A program made the translations under genes and the position numbers. A stretch of DNA of 64,000 nucleotides, taken from Synechococcus sp. RedBA-s (GTDB taxonomy: Bacteria > Cyanobacteriota > Cyanobacteriia > PCC-6307 > Cyanobiaceae). The notes beneath the pieces were generated by a model. It did not search any database. It was not told where the DNA came from and was given only the letters and a program-made list of their open reading frames with translations. The stretch's first letter is position 1. Each line of letters begins with the position of its first letter. Positions 39,026-49,698 of the stretch are shown here, piece by piece. Location: positions 62,001 to 126,000 of the forward strand of contig NZ_JAGQBF010000001.1 in the NCBI RefSeq assembly GCF_024345495.1, read 5' to 3'.

Positions 39026-39640
39026 TCAGGAGACGGAGGTGGTGAGGCGGCGCAGGATGCCGTTGATCATCCGGCGGCCCTGTTCATCGCTGTAGCGATT
39101 GGCCAGCTCCACCGCCTCGTTGCAGGCCACCGGAGCGGGGGTTCCAAACGTGTGCAGGTCCACGGCCGCCAAACGCAGGATGTCGCGGTCGATGCGGGGC
39201 AAACGGCCAAGGCGCCAGCCCTCCATCACCCCATCAAGCCGGGAATCCAACGCCTCGCGCTCCTGCAGCACGGCGCGGGTGCGGGCGATCGCCCCCTCGC
39301 GGATCTCGCCCTGGTCGGCGAGCATCAGCAGCCGCGGCAACTCCAGGCTGGCCGAAAGCCGGTTGAGGGCCTGCTCGGCATGGGTCAGGCCCCGCTGCAG
39401 CAGATCCCGCACCCGGGGAATCTGCTCGGCCCCATCGATCAGCTCGCTCTCCAGCAGGTGTTGCTGCGCCTGCTGCAGATCGAGCTCGGAGTTGTCGAGG
39501 GCCTCGCGCACGTGCTGGCCCAGGCTGGCGAGGGCCTGCTGCAACAGCGTTTCAAGCGGCAGATCAGCCGGGGGCACGCGGTCATTGACCTGGCCCAGCA
39601 TCAGCAGGGCCAGTTCTCGGGAGACGGATCGACTCGACAT
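39026..39640 (-). CDS. nusB: Transcription antitermination factor NusB
   Basis: NusB with NusE (S10) binds boxA RNA in rRNA antitermination. The 204-residue protein has the N-terminal RSVSRELALLMLGQV and the C-terminal helical core with LPRIDRDILRLAAVDL and NEAVELANRYSDEQGRRMIN, the strongest family signatures. It is longer than the E. coli protein (139 residues) because of a central helical insertion of about 60 residues, common in cyanobacteria. It is sandwiched between a DUF502 gene and ftsY. Confidence 0.93.
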   Translation of the reverse strand: MSSRSVSRELALLMLGQVNDRVPPADLPLETLLQQALASLGQHVREALDNSELDLQQAQQHLLESELIDGAEQIPRVRDLLQRGLTHAEQALNRLSASLELPRLLMLADQGEIREGAIARTRAVLQEREALDSRLDGVMEGWRLGRLPRIDRDILRLAAVDLHTFGTPAPVACNEAVELANRYSDEQGRRMINGILRRLTTSVS

Positions 39641-39669
39641 CAGGTGGGGCGAGGGTGGCAGGCCGCGGA

Positions 39670-40422
39670 TCAGGGCTTGTTGGGCGTAACGGAGGAGAAG
39701 ACGGGAGCGCGCAGCTGGGCCAGCAGGCTGGAAAAACTGCGACTGGCGGGGGTTTCACGCTCATCATCAGGGCTGACGATCCCGGCGGAGATGATCGTGC
39801 GGAAGGCATCCTCCACCGAGAGGTCCAGATCGCGGACCGCGGTTTCCGGCACCACGGCGTACCAGCCGGTGGTGGGGTTGGGTGCCGTGGGGATGAACAC
39901 ACTCAGCATCGGCTGATCAAAGCCCCCCTGCATCACATTGCCCAGCACTCCGGTGACGAAACCAAGGGCAAACAGTCCCTTGCGTGGATATTCCACGAGC
40001 ACCACCCGGCGGAAGCGGGTGGAATTGTCGCGGAACACGGTTTCCAGCAGCTGCTTGAGGGTCTTGTAGACCGAGCCCGCCAGGGGAATGCGCTGGAGAG
40101 TTTCCTCGCCGAAATCCAGCAGCCAGCGCCCGACGATGTTGCGGGCCATCAGGCCGATCAGCAGGATTCCCAGCAGGGGAACCAGCAACCCCACCCCCAG
40201 GTTGATCAACTCCTGCAGGAGTGGATTGAGGGTATTGAACGGATTGAACTGCTTGGGAATCGAAGTGAGAAAAGCCAGCACGAAGCGGCTCACCGTGGTG
40301 GCCAGCCAGATGGTGGTGGCCAGGGGAATGACCACCAGCAGACCGGCGATCAGATCGTTCTTGAGGTCCTGCTGCAGCCGGGCCCCCAACGGTTGATCAG
40401 GTCTGGGGCTCGACTGCACCAA
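39670..40422 (-). CDS. DUF502 family membrane protein
   Basis: The 250-residue protein has two membrane helices (about 26-52 and 83-105) and a soluble C-terminal domain. Family marks include LIAGLLVVIPLATTIWL, IPLAGSVYKTLKQLLETVF, VVLVEYPRKGLFALGFVTG and VFIPTAPNPTTGWY. Members are widespread and unassigned; roles in envelope or membrane trafficking have been suggested only by homology. It lies 29 bp upstream of nusB on the same strand. Confidence 0.9.
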   Translation of the reverse strand: MVQSSPRPDQPLGARLQQDLKNDLIAGLLVVIPLATTIWLATTVSRFVLAFLTSIPKQFNPFNTLNPLLQELINLGVGLLVPLLGILLIGLMARNIVGRWLLDFGEETLQRIPLAGSVYKTLKQLLETVFRDNSTRFRRVVLVEYPRKGLFALGFVTGVLGNVMQGGFDQPMLSVFIPTAPNPTTGWYAVVPETAVRDLDLSVEDAFRTIISAGIVSPDDERETPASRSFSSLLAQLRAPVFSSVTPNKP

Positions 40423-40513
40423 CGATGGTCTCGGTTGTCCGGTTTTCGGATTGCTCAGAGCAACCTAGCCAGCCGCCCGGGCCGGCAGCAGTTCCAGGCG
40501 TAGCTGGGGAAAT

Positions 40514-41161
40514 TCAAAGCAGAGCGGCCAGGGCCAGCAGGGTGAAGGCCACGGCCTGCACCGCGGCCGAACCGGTGCCGGCAAAGCGGCGCTGGTTCAC
40601 CGCCAGACCCTGGGCCCGCTCCGCTTCCTGGAACTGCTGCTCCATCTGCTGGAGCTGGCGGTCAATGAAGCCGCGGGCGGCCTGCTGTTTCTGCTCTTGG
40701 GTGGCCTGGGGAGGCACCTGCCCCGACTGTTCGGCCTGGCGCACCAGCTGCTCCAGCACCTGGGGATTCTGGCTCTGCTGCTTGGCCATCTCCAGCTGGC
40801 TGCGCTGGGCGGTGAGGGTCTGCTCGGTCTTGGCGGTCAGCACGCCATCGCCGCTGATGGCCATCGGCACCGACACTGCCAGGCCAATGGCCAGCAGGGC
40901 CGCCAGGGCCGCCACCAGCCAGCGCAGGGGGGTGCGGGGATCGGTCTGATCCAGGCGAGAGCCGAACAGGGCCAGCAACAGGCCCACCAAGGCCATCGGC
41001 GACTGGGTGATCAAACGCTCAATCACCATCTGGCGGAAGGCCTCCTCCTGCCAGCTCCAGGCGGACACCACCGCCGCCAGTTGCAGCCCCAGCAGCACGA
41101 CGAGGGTGAGGCCGAGCCAGCGCAGGAGATAGCCAAGACGGCCGGTGGGGGCAAAGGTCAC
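40514..41161 (-). CDS. HpsJ-like cyanobacterial membrane protein
   Basis: The 215-residue protein starts TGRLGYLLRWLGLTLVVLLG and has about four hydrophobic segments (15-36, 55-70, 83-102, 198-213), with a long Gln/Glu-rich coiled-coil between the last two. The layout resembles HpsJ, known from hormogonium polysaccharide loci of filamentous cyanobacteria, but the name is from memory and should be treated as provisional. It is divergent from queG by 35 bp. Confidence 0.65.
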   Translation of the reverse strand: MTFAPTGRLGYLLRWLGLTLVVLLGLQLAAVVSAWSWQEEAFRQMVIERLITQSPMALVGLLLALFGSRLDQTDPRTPLRWLVAALAALLAIGLAVSVPMAISGDGVLTAKTEQTLTAQRSQLEMAKQQSQNPQVLEQLVRQAEQSGQVPPQATQEQKQQAARGFIDRQLQQMEQQFQEAERAQGLAVNQRRFAGTGSAAVQAVAFTLLALAALL

Positions 41162-41196
41162 AGCAGGATGGCAATCAAGCAGGAATCACTGTACGG

Positions 41197-42195
41197 GTGA
41201 GTTCAGGCCATCCCCAGCAACCGTTCTCGTCGGCCGGCTCGGAGCGCCGCCTGCAGGAGCTGGCGGCTGCGCTCAAGGACCAGGCCAGGGCCCAGGGATT
41301 TGAGCCGGTGGGCCTGGCCGCCCTGCCGGGAGATGAGCGGATGCCCCTGCGCCATGCGGCGCTGGAGCGTTGGCTGGAGGCCGGTCACCAGGCGGGCATG
41401 GCCTGGATGGCCGATCCCCGCCGCCGCCAGATCAGCAGCCTGCTGCCGGGTGCGCGCAGCCTGCTGGCAGTGGGCTTGAACTATCACGTGGCCACCAATC
41501 GAGCGCCGGGCAGCCTGGCCGTCGCTCGCTATGGCTGGGGCAGGGATTACCACCGGGTGATCGATGGGCGCCTGCGCCGGCTGGGGCGTTGGCTGGAGGA
41601 GCAGTGCCCCGGAGTGGGCTGGCGGGCCTGCGTGGACAGCGCCCCCCTGCTGGACAAGGCCTGGGCCGAACAGGCGGGTCTGGGCTGGATCGGCAAGAAC
41701 GGCAACCTGATCCATCCCCGCCGGGGGTCGTGGATGCTGATCGGCCATTTGCTCACCACCGTCGATCTCCCGGGCGATGCGCCCTCTGAACCTCTCTGCG
41801 GCTCCTGCAGCCGCTGCCTCGAAGCCTGCCCCACCGGCGCCATCAGTGAGCCCTTTGTGGTGGATGCCAACCGCTGCCTGGCGTATCACACGATCGAGAA
41901 TCGAGACGAGACCCTTCCCGCCGCCATGGTGGCGGCCATGGGCCCCTGGGTGGCCGGCTGCGACATCTGCCAGGACGTCTGCCCCTGGAACCGTCAGCCC
42001 CTGCCCAGCTCGGAGGATCCAGACCTGCAGCCCAGGGACTGGCTGCTGAACCTGCGGGCCGACGAAGCCCTCAGCTGGAGTGATGCCGATTGGGACGAGC
42101 GGCTGCGCGGGTCAGCCCTGCGCCGGATCAAGCCCTGGATGTGGCGGCGCAATCTGCGGTCGGCCCAGTCCAGGACCCCAGAAGCGGCCCCCTAG
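41197..42195 (+). CDS. queG: Epoxyqueuosine reductase
   Basis: QueG converts epoxyqueuosine to queuosine in tRNA anticodons, using cobalamin and two [4Fe-4S] clusters. The 332-residue protein has the N-terminal QARAQGFEPVG, RYGWGRDYHRVID, and DSAPLLDKAWAEQAGLGWIG. Both cluster motifs are intact: CGSCSRCLEACPTGAI and CDICQDVCPWNR. It starts at GTG 41197 and runs toward the TPR gene, 8 bp further on. Confidence 0.94.
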   Translation: MSSGHPQQPFSSAGSERRLQELAAALKDQARAQGFEPVGLAALPGDERMPLRHAALERWLEAGHQAGMAWMADPRRRQISSLLPGARSLLAVGLNYHVATNRAPGSLAVARYGWGRDYHRVIDGRLRRLGRWLEEQCPGVGWRACVDSAPLLDKAWAEQAGLGWIGKNGNLIHPRRGSWMLIGHLLTTVDLPGDAPSEPLCGSCSRCLEACPTGAISEPFVVDANRCLAYHTIENRDETLPAAMVAAMGPWVAGCDICQDVCPWNRQPLPSSEDPDLQPRDWLLNLRADEALSWSDADWDERLRGSALRRIKPWMWRRNLRSAQSRTPEAAP

Positions 42196-42203
42196 GCTGA
42201 GCC

Positions 42204-43124
42204 ATGGATCGAGACGCTGGCATGGCTGCGCGCTGGTTGAAATGTCTAGCGACGGCTCCCCTGGCCCTGGCCCTGGCGATCGGCCCGGCTGCTTCGGCGC
42301 AGGCCCTAGTGCCTTATGTCTTTGTGCCCAAGGGGGAGGAACTGGAGGCGGCGGGCCTGGGCATCGCCCAGGCGGCCACGCGCCTGCTGCGTCTGGGTCA
42401 AGCCGATGACGCCGCCCGGCTGGCGGGCCTGACGGTGCAGCTCCTGCCCAACGACCCCCGTGGCTGGGTGCTGCTAGCGGAAGCGCAGCTGCGCAGCAAC
42501 CAGATCAAGCCCGCCGCTCAGTCCCTGGCGCGCGCCAAGCAGCTCGATCCGCGCAATGCCGGCATCTGGTTCGCGGAGGGCTCCCTGGCCCTGCGGGATG
42601 GCCAACCTGGCCAGGCCGTCGGTCTGCTGGAGACCGGACTGAAGTTCGAGGGCAAGAATCCCGGCGCCCACTTCGATCTGGGCAATGCCCACCTGCTACT
42701 GAACGATCCCCAGGCGGCCCTGGGGTCGTTTGAGCGGGCCTCGAGTCTGCGCAAGAATTTCTGGGAGGCCATCAACAACCAGGGGCTGGTGCTGTTCGAG
42801 CTCGGCCGCAACGACGACGCCATCCGCCGCTGGCGCCGGGCGCTGGAGATCAACCCCAAGGCCGCTGAACCGCTACTCGCCCTGGCGGCGGCGTTGAATG
42901 CCCGAGCCGGGGATCAGAACGAAGCCCTGGAGATGGCCAGCCGGGCCCTGGCGACCGAGCCCAACTACGTGCTGGAGGCCTACCAGAAGGAGCAGCTCTG
43001 GGGCCCGAAGCTGCGCAGCAGCACCCGCCTGCTACTGGAGAACCCGGCAATCAAGGCCGCCACCGACCGCGCCAATGCCAACGCCACCGGCACGAGCGAA
43101 GGGGAAGACCCCGGGGACGAGTGA
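42204..43124 (+). CDS. Tetratricopeptide-repeat protein, secreted or lumenal
   Basis: The 306-residue protein has an N-terminal signal segment (residues 9-34, ending AASAQA) and then about five or six TPR units between residues 50 and 270, for example AEAQLRSNQIKPAAQSLARA and NQGLVLFELGRNDDAIRRWR. The likely location is periplasm or thylakoid lumen. A short acidic tail follows. It lies between queG and gyrA/parC on the same strand. Partner unknown. Confidence 0.85.
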   Translation: MDRDAGMAARWLKCLATAPLALALAIGPAASAQALVPYVFVPKGEELEAAGLGIAQAATRLLRLGQADDAARLAGLTVQLLPNDPRGWVLLAEAQLRSNQIKPAAQSLARAKQLDPRNAGIWFAEGSLALRDGQPGQAVGLLETGLKFEGKNPGAHFDLGNAHLLLNDPQAALGSFERASSLRKNFWEAINNQGLVLFELGRNDDAIRRWRRALEINPKAAEPLLALAAALNARAGDQNEALEMASRALATEPNYVLEAYQKEQLWGPKLRSSTRLLLENPAIKAATDRANANATGTSEGEDPGDE

Positions 43125-43200
43125 AGCCAGGCGCTGGATGGGGCCATCCCAGAGAGGATCTGTAGGCTGAGCGCCTTCCGCCCTGGGACCTCAGAACCGG

Positions 43201-45663
43201 ATGGCCGAGGAGCGCATCCAGCCGATTGCCCTGCATCTGGAGATGCAGCGTTCGTACCTCGAGTACGCCATGAGCGTGATCGTGGGCCGCGCCCTGCCGG
43301 ATGTGCGCGATGGCCTCAAGCCCGTGCAGCGGCGCATCCTGTTCGCGATGCATGAACTGGGGCTGACCCCGGATCGGCCCTACCGCAAATGCGCCCGGGT
43401 GGTGGGCGATGTGCTCGGCAAATACCACCCCCATGGCGACCAGGCGGTCTACGACGCCCTGGTGCGCCAGGTGCAGACCTTCGCCAGCCGCCATCCACTG
43501 CTGGATGGCCACGGCAACTTCGGCTCGGTCGACGACGACCCACCGGCCGCCATGCGCTACACCGAAACCCGGCTGGCGCCGATCGCCCACCAGGCACTAC
43601 TGGATGAGATCGGCAACGACACCGTCGATTTCACCTCCAACTTCGATGGCTCCCAGCAGGAGCCCACCGTGCTGCCAGCCCAGCTGCCCTTCCTGCTGCT
43701 GAACGGCTGCTCGGGCATCGCCGTTGGCATGGCCACCAGCATTCCCCCCCACAATCTGGGGGAGGTGGTGGAGGCCCTGATCGCCCTGATCCGCAAGCCG
43801 GAGCTGGCCGACGACAAGCTGCTGGAACTGGTGCCAGGGCCTGATTTCCCCACCGGCGGCGAGGTGCTGGTGGGCAGCGGTGTACGCGACACCTACTTGC
43901 AGGGGCGCGGCAGCATCCCCATGCGCGGCATCGCCCACATCGAGGAGGTGCAGCCTGGCAAGGGCCGGCACCGGCGCAGCGCCGTGGTGGTCACCGAGTT
44001 GCCCTATCAACTGAGCAAGGCGGGCTGGATCGAGAAGCTGGCCGACCAGGTGAACGACGGCAAGATCGGCGGCATCGCCGACATCCGCGACGAGAGCGAC
44101 CGGGAAGGGATGCGGGTGGTGATCGAGCTGCGCCGCGATGCCGAGGCCAGCAAGGTGCTCACCGACCTACAGCGGCGCACCTCCCTGCAGAGCAATTTCG
44201 GCGCGATCCTGCTGGCCCTGGTGAACGGCCAGCCCCAGCAGCTCAGCCTGCGCCAGATGCTCAACCACTTCCTGGAGTATCGGGAGCACACCCTCATCCG
44301 CCGCACCAGCCATGCCCTGCGGCGTACCGAAGACCGACTGGAGGTGGTCGAGGGCCTGATCCGTGCCCTCGATGCTCTGCCGGAAGTGATCGAACGGATC
44401 CAGGCGGCCAGCGACGCCGCCAGTGCCAGGGCCAGCCTGCAGGTGCACTTCGATCTGAGCGAACGCCAGGCCGATGCCGTGCTGGCGATGCCCCTACGGC
44501 GGCTCACCAGCCTGGAGCAGGACGGGCTGCGCAAGGAATCGCTGGAATTGATGGAGGAACGGGAGCGCCTGCGCCACCTGCTCGACGATCGTGCGGCCCT
44601 GCTCGAGTCGATGGTGGCCGAACTGAAGGCCCTCAAAAAGCGTTACTCCACCCCTCGCCGCACCCGGCTGGTGGCCGGCGGCGACGACCTGGTGGCCCAG
44701 CGGGCGGCAGCGGTGCGGCCCAACACCGAACTGCAGCGTCAGCAGGCGCTCGAGGCCCTACCCGGGGATGGACGGCTGCTGATCCAGGCCGATGGGGTCG
44801 TGCGGATCGTGACCCCCCAGACGCTGGGGCGACTGCACCTCGATGAAGCGGTTCCGCTGGGGGAGCATCCCTCCCCGGCGCGCCTGATCCTGCCGGTGGC
44901 GATGAAACCATCCCTGCTGGCCTTCAGCGCCAGTGGCCGGGTGGCCATGCTGCGCTGGGAATTCGCCGCCCAGCAGCCCGGTTCCCTGGACAAATTCCTG
45001 CCCGAAGGCCTGCTGGGCGATCCGATCGTGGAGGTGCTGCCCCTGCCGCAGAACGCAACGGGAACCCTGGGTCTGCTCAGCAGCGACGGCCGCTTCAAAC
45101 GGCTGCCGGTCGAGGCGTTCAGCGAACTCTCCGGCCGTGCCGCCACCGTGCTGAAACTCAAGGAGGGGGTCAGCCTCACCCGCGTGGTGCCCTGCTGCGA
45201 CGGCACGAGTCTTGTGGTGGGCAGCAGTTCCGGCCGACTGCTGCGCCTTGATGTGAACGAGACGACCCTGCCGGTGCTGGGGCGAGCCGCCCAGGGCCCG
45301 ACCCTGCTGCGCCTGCTGCCAGGAGAAGCCATCGTGGGAGCAGCCTGCGTGGCGGATGGAGGAGAGGTGCTGCTCGCCAGCCAGCTGGGATTGATCAAAC
45401 GGCTGTCGGTGGCCAGCCTGCGGCCGTGCCAACGGGGCGATCTGGGCCAGATCGGTCTGCAGTTTCTCGAGCGCAGGGATCAACTGATCGACCTCCAGCC
45501 GTTCCTGGACACCACCATCGCCGTCGTCGTGAGCAACAACCGCAGCCAGCGGCTGGACCCAGCAAGCCTGCCCGCCGGGGACCCACCCGCTGCAGCCTTG
45601 GCCCTTGGCCTGGCTGCCGGTGAGAACCTGCGCCAGCTGGTGACTCTGACCACAGCGCTCTGA
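43201..45663 (+). CDS. gyrA: Type IIA topoisomerase subunit A (GyrA/ParC type)
   Basis: The 820-residue protein has the winged-helix and tower domains of GyrA/ParC, with [20 protein letters not shown], the [12 protein letters not shown] region and the DNA-linking Tyr120 in [11 protein letters not shown] helical coiled-coil gate and a six-bladed beta-pinwheel C-terminus follow. I do not find the canonical GyrA-box (QRRGxxG) at the start of the pinwheel, so it may act as a ParC-like (topoisomerase IV) subunit and not a supercoiling gyrase. Many cyanobacteria have two such genes, and the symbol is used loosely. Confidence 0.92.
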   Translation: MAEERIQPIALHLEMQRSYLEYAMSVIVGRALPDVRDGLKPVQRRILFAMHELGLTPDRPYRKCARVVGDVLGKYHPHGDQAVYDALVRQVQTFASRHPLLDGHGNFGSVDDDPPAAMRYTETRLAPIAHQALLDEIGNDTVDFTSNFDGSQQEPTVLPAQLPFLLLNGCSGIAVGMATSIPPHNLGEVVEALIALIRKPELADDKLLELVPGPDFPTGGEVLVGSGVRDTYLQGRGSIPMRGIAHIEEVQPGKGRHRRSAVVVTELPYQLSKAGWIEKLADQVNDGKIGGIADIRDESDREGMRVVIELRRDAEASKVLTDLQRRTSLQSNFGAILLALVNGQPQQLSLRQMLNHFLEYREHTLIRRTSHALRRTEDRLEVVEGLIRALDALPEVIERIQAASDAASARASLQVHFDLSERQADAVLAMPLRRLTSLEQDGLRKESLELMEERERLRHLLDDRAALLESMVAELKALKKRYSTPRRTRLVAGGDDLVAQRAAAVRPNTELQRQQALEALPGDGRLLIQADGVVRIVTPQTLGRLHLDEAVPLGEHPSPARLILPVAMKPSLLAFSASGRVAMLRWEFAAQQPGSLDKFLPEGLLGDPIVEVLPLPQNATGTLGLLSSDGRFKRLPVEAFSELSGRAATVLKLKEGVSLTRVVPCCDGTSLVVGSSSGRLLRLDVNETTLPVLGRAAQGPTLLRLLPGEAIVGAACVADGGEVLLASQLGLIKRLSVASLRPCQRGDLGQIGLQFLERRDQLIDLQPFLDTTIAVVVSNNRSQRLDPASLPAGDPPAAALALGLAAGENLRQLVTLTTAL

Positions 45664-45736
45664 CAACTCAGCACAGAAGGCAACGCAGCTGTGTCGTTTC
45701 CTGATGATCAAGGCCTGGTCTTGGGACCAATCCAGA

Positions 45737-47233
45737 TCAGATCGTGCCGGCCAGCTTCTTGGCGGCCAGACCGGTGGGCTCAAGCATCAACTTGCTGGAG
45801 CGCACTGAATCGTCCATTTCGATCGGGTAGTTGCCATCGAAGCAGGCGGTGCAGAAGTGGGAGGCGTGGTCGTGGGCGGCTTCGAGCATGCCCTCCTGGC
45901 TGAGATAGGCGAGGGAATCCACCTGGAGGTGATCGGTGATCTCCTGGAGGTTGAAGCGCGCAGCGATCAGTTGGTCCTGGTTGTCGGTGTCGATGCCGTA
46001 GAAACAGGGGTGGGTGACCGGCGGCGAGCTGATGCGCATGTGCACTTCGGTGGCACCGGCGTCACGCAGGGCCTGCACCAGCTTGCGGCTGGTGGTGCCG
46101 CGCACGATCGAATCATCGATCACCAGCACTCGCTTGCCGGAGAGCACATCGGGAAGGGGATTGAGCTTGACGCGGATGCCTGCCTCCCGCATCGCCTGGG
46201 TGGGTTGAATGAAGGTGCGGCCCACATAGCGGTTCTTGATCAGTCCATCGGCAAAGGGGATGCCGCTGGCCTTGGAAAAACCGATGGCTGCGGGAATGCC
46301 GGAGTCGGGAACACCGATGACGATGTCGGCTTCCACCGCCGTTTCCCGTGCCAGCACCTCACCGATGCGGTGACGATAGCTGTAGAGAGATTCGCCGAAG
46401 AAGCGGCTATCGGGCCGGGCGAAGTAGATCATCTCGAAGATGCAGAGCTTGATGGGCTCCTCGCACCAGCGCTGGCGGGCCGGCAGCGGATCCCCGGCGC
46501 TGAAACGGATCAGTTCACCGGGGCCCACGTCACCGTCGTAGGCGGCGCCGATGATGTCGAGTCCGCAAGTCTCGCTGCTCACCACCCACTGGCCCTGGTG
46601 CTTGTCGCCGATGTGGCCAAAGACCAGAGGCCGCACGCCATGGCCATCGCGCAGGGCGAACAGCCCATCGGGGGTGCCGATCGCCAGGCTGAAGGCCCCG
46701 CGGCAGCGGCCGGCCGCATCGCGGATCGCCTCCTCCCAACCCAGCCCCCCATCGACGGCGTGCTGCAGGGCGAAGGCGATCAGCTCGGAATCGGTGGTGG
46801 AGGTGAACTGGATCTCACTGGCCTGAACGGACTGGCGCAGATCTTCAACGTTGACGATATTGCCGTTGTGGGCGAGCGCGAACGGGCCGAGCCTGGTCAT
46901 CAGCACCACCGGCTGGGCGTTGCAGACGCGGCTGCTGCCGGTGGTGGAATAGCGGTTGTGGCCCACGGCCAGATCACCGGGCATGCGATCCAGCACGTCC
47001 TGATCGAAGACCTGGCTCACTAGGCCCATGTCCTTGTGCAGGCGCACCTTGTCGCCGTTGAACACGGCGATGCCAGCCGACTCCTGACCCCGGTGCTGCA
47101 GGGCGTAGAGGCCGAAGTAGGTGAGGTTGGCCACCTCCTGGCCAGGGGCATACACGGCGAAGACCCCACAGGCCTCTTCCATCCGGTCGGGCCGTTCCGG
47201 CGTGGGGTGCGCGCTTGCCACAGGCCCGTTCAC
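45737..47233 (-). CDS. purF: Amidophosphoribosyltransferase
   Basis: PurF makes phosphoribosylamine, the first committed step of purine synthesis. The N-terminal nucleophile amidotransferase begins at the Cys of EEACGVFAVYAPGQE, so a short propeptide must be removed. The phosphoribosyltransferase domain has the PRPP loop VLVIDDSIVRGTTS and late HFCTACFDGNYP, a probable iron-sulfur Cys pair. GTG 47233 with an adjacent AGAAAGG is chosen; GTG 47221 or ATG 47182 are alternatives. It lies 25 bp downstream of purL. Confidence 0.95.
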   Translation of the reverse strand: MNGPVASAHPTPERPDRMEEACGVFAVYAPGQEVANLTYFGLYALQHRGQESAGIAVFNGDKVRLHKDMGLVSQVFDQDVLDRMPGDLAVGHNRYSTTGSSRVCNAQPVVLMTRLGPFALAHNGNIVNVEDLRQSVQASEIQFTSTTDSELIAFALQHAVDGGLGWEEAIRDAAGRCRGAFSLAIGTPDGLFALRDGHGVRPLVFGHIGDKHQGQWVVSSETCGLDIIGAAYDGDVGPGELIRFSAGDPLPARQRWCEEPIKLCIFEMIYFARPDSRFFGESLYSYRHRIGEVLARETAVEADIVIGVPDSGIPAAIGFSKASGIPFADGLIKNRYVGRTFIQPTQAMREAGIRVKLNPLPDVLSGKRVLVIDDSIVRGTTSRKLVQALRDAGATEVHMRISSPPVTHPCFYGIDTDNQDQLIAARFNLQEITDHLQVDSLAYLSQEGMLEAAHDHASHFCTACFDGNYPIEMDDSVRSSKLMLEPTGLAAKKLAGTI

Positions 47234-47258
47234 CTTTCTTTTACCTTTGCATTGTGCC

Positions 47259-49634
47259 TCAGCCGGCTGCGGCCAGTCGTCGCGGCAGTGCATTCTCGTA
47301 GCTCGCCCGCAGCTCCTCCACCCCCACGGCCAGCAGAACGGCACCAGAGTGCTCAACGCTCAGGGCTGAGCCGGCCTCAGCCACCCGGCCGATCGGCGTG
47401 GCCAGCGGCTCGGATTCCAGAGTCGGCTGAGCCGCCAGCAGCTGCCGCCAGGTCTGCTCCTGATCAGGACTGAGCGACACAAGCACCCTGGCGCCCCCTT
47501 CGGCGAAGAGCAGGCGGTCGAGACGACCCGCAGCAGCGCCAAGCTCAAGGACAGCGCCGAGGCCGGAGGCGATGCAACACTCGGCGGCCGACACCGCCAG
47601 GCCCCCATCGCTGAGATCGTGGGCGGAGGCCACCAGGCCCGCCGTGATCGCCTGGCGCAGCAGGCTTTGCACCACCCGCTCCAGCTTCAGGTCGGTGAGC
47701 GGAGGCCGGCCCGTGGCCAGGCCATGGACGCTCTCCAGGTAGCTGGAGGCCGCCAGGGCCAGGCGGTCATCGCCGTCGCTGGCGGCCACGGGCACCCCCA
47801 ACAGCCAGATCTGATCGCCTGGGGCCCGCCAGCCCAGGCCGGTGACGTGATCGAGGTCGTGCACGAGGCCCACCATCCCCACCACCGGGGTGGGGTGAAT
47901 CGGCTGCAGGCTGCCATCGGGCCGCCGGGTTTCGTTGTACAGGGAGACGTTGCCGCCGGTGACGGGGGTCTCCAGGGCCAGGCAGGCCTGCGAGATGCCG
48001 CGGCAAGCCATGGCCAGCTGCCAATAGCCGGTGGGGGTTTCCGGGGAGGGGAAGTTGAGGTTGTCGGTGACCGCCAGGGGTTCAGCCCCGACACAGCTGA
48101 GGTTGCGGGCGGCTTCGGCCACCGCCGCCAGCGCGCCCCGCTCGGGATCCAGGGCCACCCAGCGGTTGGGGCAGTCGACGGTGGCGGCCACCCCGCGGCT
48201 GGTGGCCTCCATAGCGCCCTGACCCCGCTGGGGCCGCAGACGCACCACGGCCGCATCGGCGCCACCGGGGGGCATCACCGTGTTGGCCTGCACCTGGTGG
48301 TCGTACTGGCGATAGACCCAGCGCTTGCTGGCGATGGTGGGGTCATCGAGCAGGTGCAGCAGCACGGCGCCCCAAGTCAGCGGCTGGCCGTCCAGGGGAC
48401 CGGCCGCGGGCGTGATGCCGCGCGCGCCGGCAGCGGGCAGTTCGGCCTCGCTCCAGCGCCAGTGGGCCTGGATGGCGGCCGGCGGCTCGCTGATCAGTTC
48501 GTGGTGGTTGATCGGGGTGTCATCGGCGAGGGCGCTGGCGGGCACTTCCGCTGCCACCGCACCGCCCTGCATCACCCGCACCACGTTGTCGGCCAGCACG
48601 CGACCCACCACGGCGGCCTGCAGACCCCAACGGCGGAAGCGGGCCATCAGGACCTCCTCGCAACCTGGCCTGACCACGAACAGCATCCGTTCCTGCGATT
48701 CGCTGAGCAGGAACTCGTAGGCGCTCATGCCGCTCTCCCGGGCGGGAACCCGGTCAAGATCCAGCTCAATGCCCAGACCCCCCTTGGCAGCCATCTCCGA
48801 GCAGCTGCAGGTGAGGCCAGCGGCCCCCATATCCTGGGCAGCGAGCACATCGCCACTCTGGAACGCTTCGAGGCAGGCCTCGATCAACCCCTTCTCCAGG
48901 AAGGGGTCGCCCACCTGCACCGCCGGGCGGTCATCGAGTGATGCCTCACTAAGCTCGGCCGAGGCAAAGCTGGCGCCGCCCATGCCGTCGCGGCCGGTGG
49001 TGCTGCCGACGTACACCACCGGATTGCCGACCCCCACGGCCCCGGAGCAGACGATCTCCTCGGTTTCCATCAGCCCCAGGGCCATGGCGTTCACCAGCGG
49101 ATTGCCGGAGTAGCTGGGATCAAAGGCCACCTCGCCGCCCACGGTGGGCACGCCCACGCAGTTGCCGTAGTGGGCGATTCCGGCCACCACCCCCTCCATC
49201 AGACCCACATTGCGCTCGTCATCGAGGGGGCCGAAGCGCAGGGCATTGAGCAGGGCGATCGGCCGGGCCCCCATGGTGAAGATGTCGCGCAGGATGCCGC
49301 CCACGCCGGTGGCCGCCCCCTGAAACGGCTCCACCGCCGAGGGGTGGTTGTGGCTCTCGATTTTGAAAGCGAGCCGCTGGCCCTCGCCCAGGTCCACCAC
49401 ACCGGCGTTCTCGCCGGGGCCCACCAAGATGCGCGGCCCACTGGTGGGGAAACCCTGGAGCAGTGGCCTGGAGTTGCGGTAGCAGCAGTGCTCCGACCAC
49501 ATCACCCCGAACATGCCCAGTTCGGCGCGGTTGGGATCCCGGCCCAGCCGGCGGCAGATCTCGTCGTAGTCGGCCTGGCTGAGGCCCTCCTGGCGCAGGG
49601 CCTCAGCGACCGGGAAGGAGGGTATGGCAACCAC
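47259..49634 (-). CDS. purL: Phosphoribosylformylglycinamidine synthase subunit PurL
   Basis: PurL turns FGAR into FGAM with ATP. At 791 residues it is the small form that needs PurQ (glutaminase) and PurS partners. Motifs include the N-terminal [60 protein letters not shown] and [13 protein letters not shown]. It is upstream of purF on the minus strand and follows the PRC-barrel gene by 64 bp. Confidence 0.97.
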   Translation of the reverse strand: MVAIPSFPVAEALRQEGLSQADYDEICRRLGRDPNRAELGMFGVMWSEHCCYRNSRPLLQGFPTSGPRILVGPGENAGVVDLGEGQRLAFKIESHNHPSAVEPFQGAATGVGGILRDIFTMGARPIALLNALRFGPLDDERNVGLMEGVVAGIAHYGNCVGVPTVGGEVAFDPSYSGNPLVNAMALGLMETEEIVCSGAVGVGNPVVYVGSTTGRDGMGGASFASAELSEASLDDRPAVQVGDPFLEKGLIEACLEAFQSGDVLAAQDMGAAGLTCSCSEMAAKGGLGIELDLDRVPARESGMSAYEFLLSESQERMLFVVRPGCEEVLMARFRRWGLQAAVVGRVLADNVVRVMQGGAVAAEVPASALADDTPINHHELISEPPAAIQAHWRWSEAELPAAGARGITPAAGPLDGQPLTWGAVLLHLLDDPTIASKRWVYRQYDHQVQANTVMPPGGADAAVVRLRPQRGQGAMEATSRGVAATVDCPNRWVALDPERGALAAVAEAARNLSCVGAEPLAVTDNLNFPSPETPTGYWQLAMACRGISQACLALETPVTGGNVSLYNETRRPDGSLQPIHPTPVVGMVGLVHDLDHVTGLGWRAPGDQIWLLGVPVAASDGDDRLALAASSYLESVHGLATGRPPLTDLKLERVVQSLLRQAITAGLVASAHDLSDGGLAVSAAECCIASGLGAVLELGAAAGRLDRLLFAEGGARVLVSLSPDQEQTWRQLLAAQPTLESEPLATPIGRVAEAGSALSVEHSGAVLLAVGVEELRASYENALPRRLAAAG

Positions 49635-49698
49635 AGCGGGGACTCAGCAGGGCTCCAGTGTGGCCGAGCCCGGGGCCCAGGCCCGCCGCCGCGGGAGT

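Noticed and set aside
45664-45736. Small hairpin between gyrA/parC and purF as a terminator
   Set aside because: Only about five base pairs (TGGTC/GACCA) and no T-run on either strand.
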